DNA from: Actinomycetota bacterium
Lineage (GTDB): Bacteria > Actinomycetota > Actinomycetes > Nanopelagicales > Nanopelagicaceae
Assembly (NCBI GenBank): GCA_009927705.1
Contig: RFMK01000115.1
Location: 1-33,531 of the forward strand
Length of the DNA stretch: 33,531 bases
Reading direction: 5' to 3'
Position numbers and translations under genes: made by a program. Under the pieces are notes generated by a model. The model was given only the letters and a program-made list of their open reading frames with translations. It was not told where the DNA came from and ran no database searches. Every line of letters starts with the position of its first letter. Position 1 is the first letter of the stretch. Below are positions 31,259 through 33,531 of the stretch, in pieces.

Positions 31259-33307
31259 CTAGGAGTTTGTCCTGACGATACGGCCATCAGCAGCAGGAGT
31301 TTGAGTTACCTTTCCTGCAGCCAAATCTGCCTTGAGTCCATCGACCAAGATATCAACGAGCAAGATGCCGTTAATACGGGCCATTGATGGATTGAAGAAT
31401 GTGTAACCATCGCCGCCGTACAACATGAAGTCGTTGGTGGCTACGGTGTACATAGTCGCATCCTTCGCAATCGCTTTACCATCCAGTGTTGTCACTGTTA
31501 GAACGCGGGAGCCAACAGCCTTCGAGGAATCAAATGTGAATTTGAACCCAGAAATTTGTGGGAATCGACCAGCGCTTGGATATTGCGAAACGCCATTTTC
31601 AAGAGCGCCCCAGAGCTGTGTTCCGGAGATCTTTGTCGTGACGACTGCGTTTCCGAATGGAAGTACGGAGATTGCATCACCAAGAGTTACATCGAATGGA
31701 CCTGTGACTCCAGCACCTGGACGCTTGTACGAGGTGTTAACCACCTTGTAGGTCGCTGCCGGGAATGTGTCACGGAGTCCACCACCGTTAGTGATAGCGA
31801 AATCAGTCTTCATGCGCGAACGCATCAAGTCTGCCAAGTAATTACCCATGGGAGTTTCACCAGCACGTTCAACAGCTGGAGTTCCACCTCGTGGGAAGAC
31901 TGCGGTCACTTGACCGATCTTCACATCAAGTTTGGCAACAAGTTGATCCTTGTATTTCTTTACAAGTGCAACGCCATCAGCATCTGGAGTCAGTTTAGAG
32001 ATTGCAGATGTGGTTACGTTTTCGATTGATGAACCAATTACCTTGTTCGAACTTGGGCTGACGCAGAGTTGGACACGGTTGTAGGAAACGCCCGCGTTAG
32101 GAACTTCTGCGACAAGAGTTGTGTTTGAACGAGCATTTGGCGCTGGATTGACGCTGCTATAGAGCTGGTGGCTGTGGCCACCGAAGATGACGTCTGCACC
32201 CTTGATTCCCTTGATCATGTTGATGAGATTACCTTTGGCAACGCCATCAGCATTCTCTGACCACCCTTCGTGGATAAGCGCTACAACAACATTTGCACCA
32301 TCAATCTTTGCATCGGCAATTGCCTTGTTGACTGAGGAGACAGTGTTTGAGATGGCGATTGTCTTTTTCGCGCCTGAGGCATCGGTGTAATCAAGGTTGC
32401 CTGGGAAGATAACTTCAGGAGTTTCTTCTGTGTTTGCACCAACAACGCCAACTTTGACGCCGCCACGATTAAGAATGACGTAGCGCTGTGCTGATTTTGC
32501 GCCAGATTTCAACGGCTCAAGGGAGCTGTAATTTGAAGCGACCCATTGGAAGTTGGACAAGCCAATAACTTTCTGGACATGCGCAATATTTCGATCGTGC
32601 TCATGGTTTCCAAAAGTAGAGACATCAAACTTCATCAAGTTCATCGACTCAATGGTTGGGAGCTCTTCAAACTCACCAGAGATTGCAGGAGCTGCACCGA
32701 TGTTATCGCCAGTTGAGAGAGTGAACGTTGATGCAACAGCTTTCCGGTCTGCAGCGAATGCAGTTGTGAGTAGCGCAGTTCCAGCATTTGTTGCTGTTCC
32801 TTCAATTGCGCCATGGAAGTCGCTGAGTTGTAGTAACTGGACGTTCTTAAGGTTCGAACGTGAGACATTTGCAAGCTGTGCGGATGTGAATGTTGTTGCC
32901 CAACGTGCAGGTGCTGAGTAGCCATAAGCATTGACTGCTTGCACTGTGACGCTGACAGAAGTCTGGCCTTCAAGTACTGGAAGATTTACCGAACCTGTGG
33001 TGTTTGCGGGAAGAATGACAGGACATGAACCTTGTCCGCCGCTGATGACATAGTTGGTGACAGCAGGGTTTGCAGTCACGGGATTGAATCGAACTTGGAT
33101 TCCTCGTTCAGTTGCATACGCGCGAACGATGGTTGGGGCTGCAGGTACTGCATATGAATTGGCAGTGACTTGCGGGGAAGTGAGCACCACGAGTGCGGAG
33201 GTCGAAAGCGCGAGGGCGCCGACGACGGATGAAATTCGAAGGCGGAGGGAGCGACCCTGGGTCTTCGAGGCGGATGTATGTGTGATCACGGGCGGATACT
33301 CACACAC
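31259..33307 (-). CDS. Secreted 5'-nucleotidase (UshA-type) with FN3-like domain
   Basis: 682 aa exported phosphoesterase. Residues 16-50 form a signal peptide (basic KTQGRSLRLR, hydrophobic 26-43). A fibronectin-type-III-like domain follows (about 53-145). The metallophosphatase domain has LLQLSDFHG, STGDNIG, STFGNHEHDR, ALIHEGW and VIFGGHSHQL, which hold the two-metal ligands. The C-terminal 5'-nucleotidase domain has AITNGGGLRDTF and GDAISVLPFGN. It probably releases phosphate and nucleosides from external nucleotides, useful in phosphate-poor fresh water (inference). No cell-wall anchor is seen. The start is GTG 33307, six bases after a TAGCCT box; GTG 33289 is an alternative. Confidence 0.92.
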   Translation of the reverse strand: MCEYPPVITHTSASKTQGRSLRLRISSVVGALALSTSALVVLTSPQVTANSYAVPAAPTIVRAYATERGIQVRFNPVTANPAVTNYVISGGQGSCPVILPANTTGSVNLPVLEGQTSVSVTVQAVNAYGYSAPARWATTFTSAQLANVSRSNLKNVQLLQLSDFHGAIEGTATNAGTALLTTAFAADRKAVASTFTLSTGDNIGAAPAISGEFEELPTIESMNLMKFDVSTFGNHEHDRNIAHVQKVIGLSNFQWVASNYSSLEPLKSGAKSAQRYVILNRGGVKVGVVGANTEETPEVIFPGNLDYTDASGAKKTIAISNTVSSVNKAIADAKIDGANVVVALIHEGWSENADGVAKGNLINMIKGIKGADVIFGGHSHQLYSSVNPAPNARSNTTLVAEVPNAGVSYNRVQLCVSPSSNKVIGSSIENVTTSAISKLTPDADGVALVKKYKDQLVAKLDVKIGQVTAVFPRGGTPAVERAGETPMGNYLADLMRSRMKTDFAITNGGGLRDTFPAATYKVVNTSYKRPGAGVTGPFDVTLGDAISVLPFGNAVVTTKISGTQLWGALENGVSQYPSAGRFPQISGFKFTFDSSKAVGSRVLTVTTLDGKAIAKDATMYTVATNDFMLYGGDGYTFFNPSMARINGILLVDILVDGLKADLAAGKVTQTPAADGRIVRTNS

Positions 33308-33319
33308 GATTTGAGGCTA
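33308..33319 (-). promoter_or_regulatory. Putative leaderless -10 box for the nucleotidase
   Basis: TAGCCT (33319-33314, minus strand) ends six bases before GTG 33307. No ribosome site lies upstream of either GTG candidate, supporting a leaderless message. Confidence 0.5.
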
Positions 33320-33393
33320 TTTGGTATCGGAGGAGCGTGGCGCAGGTGTCACTTTGGTAACGGCTTGTGTCGTGTCGGGGGCTCTCGCTAGAG

Positions 33394-33411
33394 TTCGAAC
33401 AAATGTTCGAA
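33394..33411 (+). promoter_or_regulatory. LexA binding site (SOS box)
   Basis: TTCGAACAAATGTTCGAA is an inverted repeat with 8-base arms. It contains TCGAAC-N4-GTTCGA (33395-33410), the actinobacterial LexA consensus. The start codon ATG 33403 lies inside it. TAGAGT (33389-33394), a -10 candidate, directly abuts it. LexA bound here should block transcription of the downstream gene until DNA damage. Confidence 0.85.
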
Positions 33412-33531
33412 AACCAAGATATCCCACGCCCAGAAATCTTCCTGGCCGGCGGTGAGCCAATCGAGTTCACCCACAACGGCCAGCGCTTTCGTATTCACTC
33501 CGTCCTTTCAACATGGCATGAATCTGGTGGA
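33403..33531 (+). CDS. Partial gene, probably DUF6504 family (SOS-regulated)
   Basis: The first 43 codons of a gene cut by the window end. The product starts MFENQDIPRPEIF, then LAGGEPIEFTHNGQRFRIHSVLSTWHESGG. The pattern of G-x-P-I-x-F-x-x-N/R-G-x-x-F/Y-R-I...V-L-x-x-W resembles small DUF6504 proteins, which in Actinobacteria often lie next to Y-family polymerase / DnaE2 mutagenesis genes. The assignment rests on memory of the pattern and is tentative. The SOS box over its start codon fits that role. No ribosome site; TAGAGT eight bases upstream implies a leader of about two bases. Confidence 0.6.
   Translation, partial: MFENQDIPRPEIFLAGGEPIEFTHNGQRFRIHSVLSTWHESGG

Noticed and set aside
1..33531. 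Search by eye for CRISPR arrays, tRNAs, rRNAs, insertion sequences and prophage genes.
   Set aside because: No regularly spaced repeats, transposase-like proteins or cloverleaf structures were recognised; gene content and order look vertical.

Overview
This 33.5 kb window is most likely chromosomal DNA of a streamlined, low-GC actinobacterium. The best guess is a freshwater acI / Nanopelagicales type such as Ca. Planktophila. That is inference from four things: moderate GC by eye, almost no intergenic space, Actinobacteria-typical gene sets (divergent glgM/glgC, class II DAHP synthase near a PASTA Ser/Thr kinase, GGPP synthase and metF), and a carotenoid gene cluster. I see no insertion sequence, tRNA, rRNA or CRISPR array. 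No gene-free stretch exceeds 300 bases.

Layout. (1) 63-5633 (+): rplS, lepB, rnhB, then yraN-comM-dprA-era, a housekeeping and DNA-uptake block. (2) 5620-8911: an EamA exporter and glgM on the minus strand, divergent from glgC (glycogen synthesis). (3) 8996-11959 (+): a phosphofructokinase with PPi-type signature residues, class II DAHP synthase, and O6-alkylguanine-DNA methyltransferase. (4) 11930-17902 (-): threonine aldolase, a second EamA exporter, endonuclease IV, a PknL-like PASTA kinase, a P-loop kinase, and a PnuC-family transporter under a clear TPP riboswitch, so the transporter is probably the thiamine transporter PnuT. (5) 17923-26888: the carotenoid cluster. crtYc/crtYd run forward; crtB, crtI and idsA run backward. 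metF and a CDP-alcohol phosphatidyltransferase run forward. A second CrtI-type desaturase, a family 2 glycosyltransferase and a CruF-type hydratase run backward. (6) 26903-30632 (-): the operon continues upstream with a CrtA-like oxygenase, an alpha/beta hydrolase, a YbaK deacylase, ArsC, an AqpS-like aquaporin and a TSUP permease. (7) 30709-33307 (-): DoxX and a secreted 5'-nucleotidase, each followed by a terminator hairpin. (8) 33403-end (+): the start of a probable DUF6504 gene whose start codon lies inside a LexA (SOS) box.

How the genes work together. idsA, crtB, crtI and crtYcYd should make GGPP, phytoene, lycopene and then cyclised carotenes. CruF, the second desaturase, the CrtA-like enzyme and the glycosyltransferase could convert the remaining psi end into a hydroxylated, desaturated, oxidised and glycosylated end group. 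The pnuT plus kinase pair looks like a transport-and-trap salvage unit controlled by TPP.

Regulatory pattern. Many starts that are not translationally coupled, mostly GTG, have a TANNNT box whose last base is exactly 6 nt before the start codon. This implies leaderless transcripts. Three divergent pairs (glgM/glgC, pnuT/crtYc, idsA/metF) have -10 boxes that overlap on opposite strands, implying bidirectional promoters. Convergent genes overlap at their 3' ends by 4 to 50 bp.
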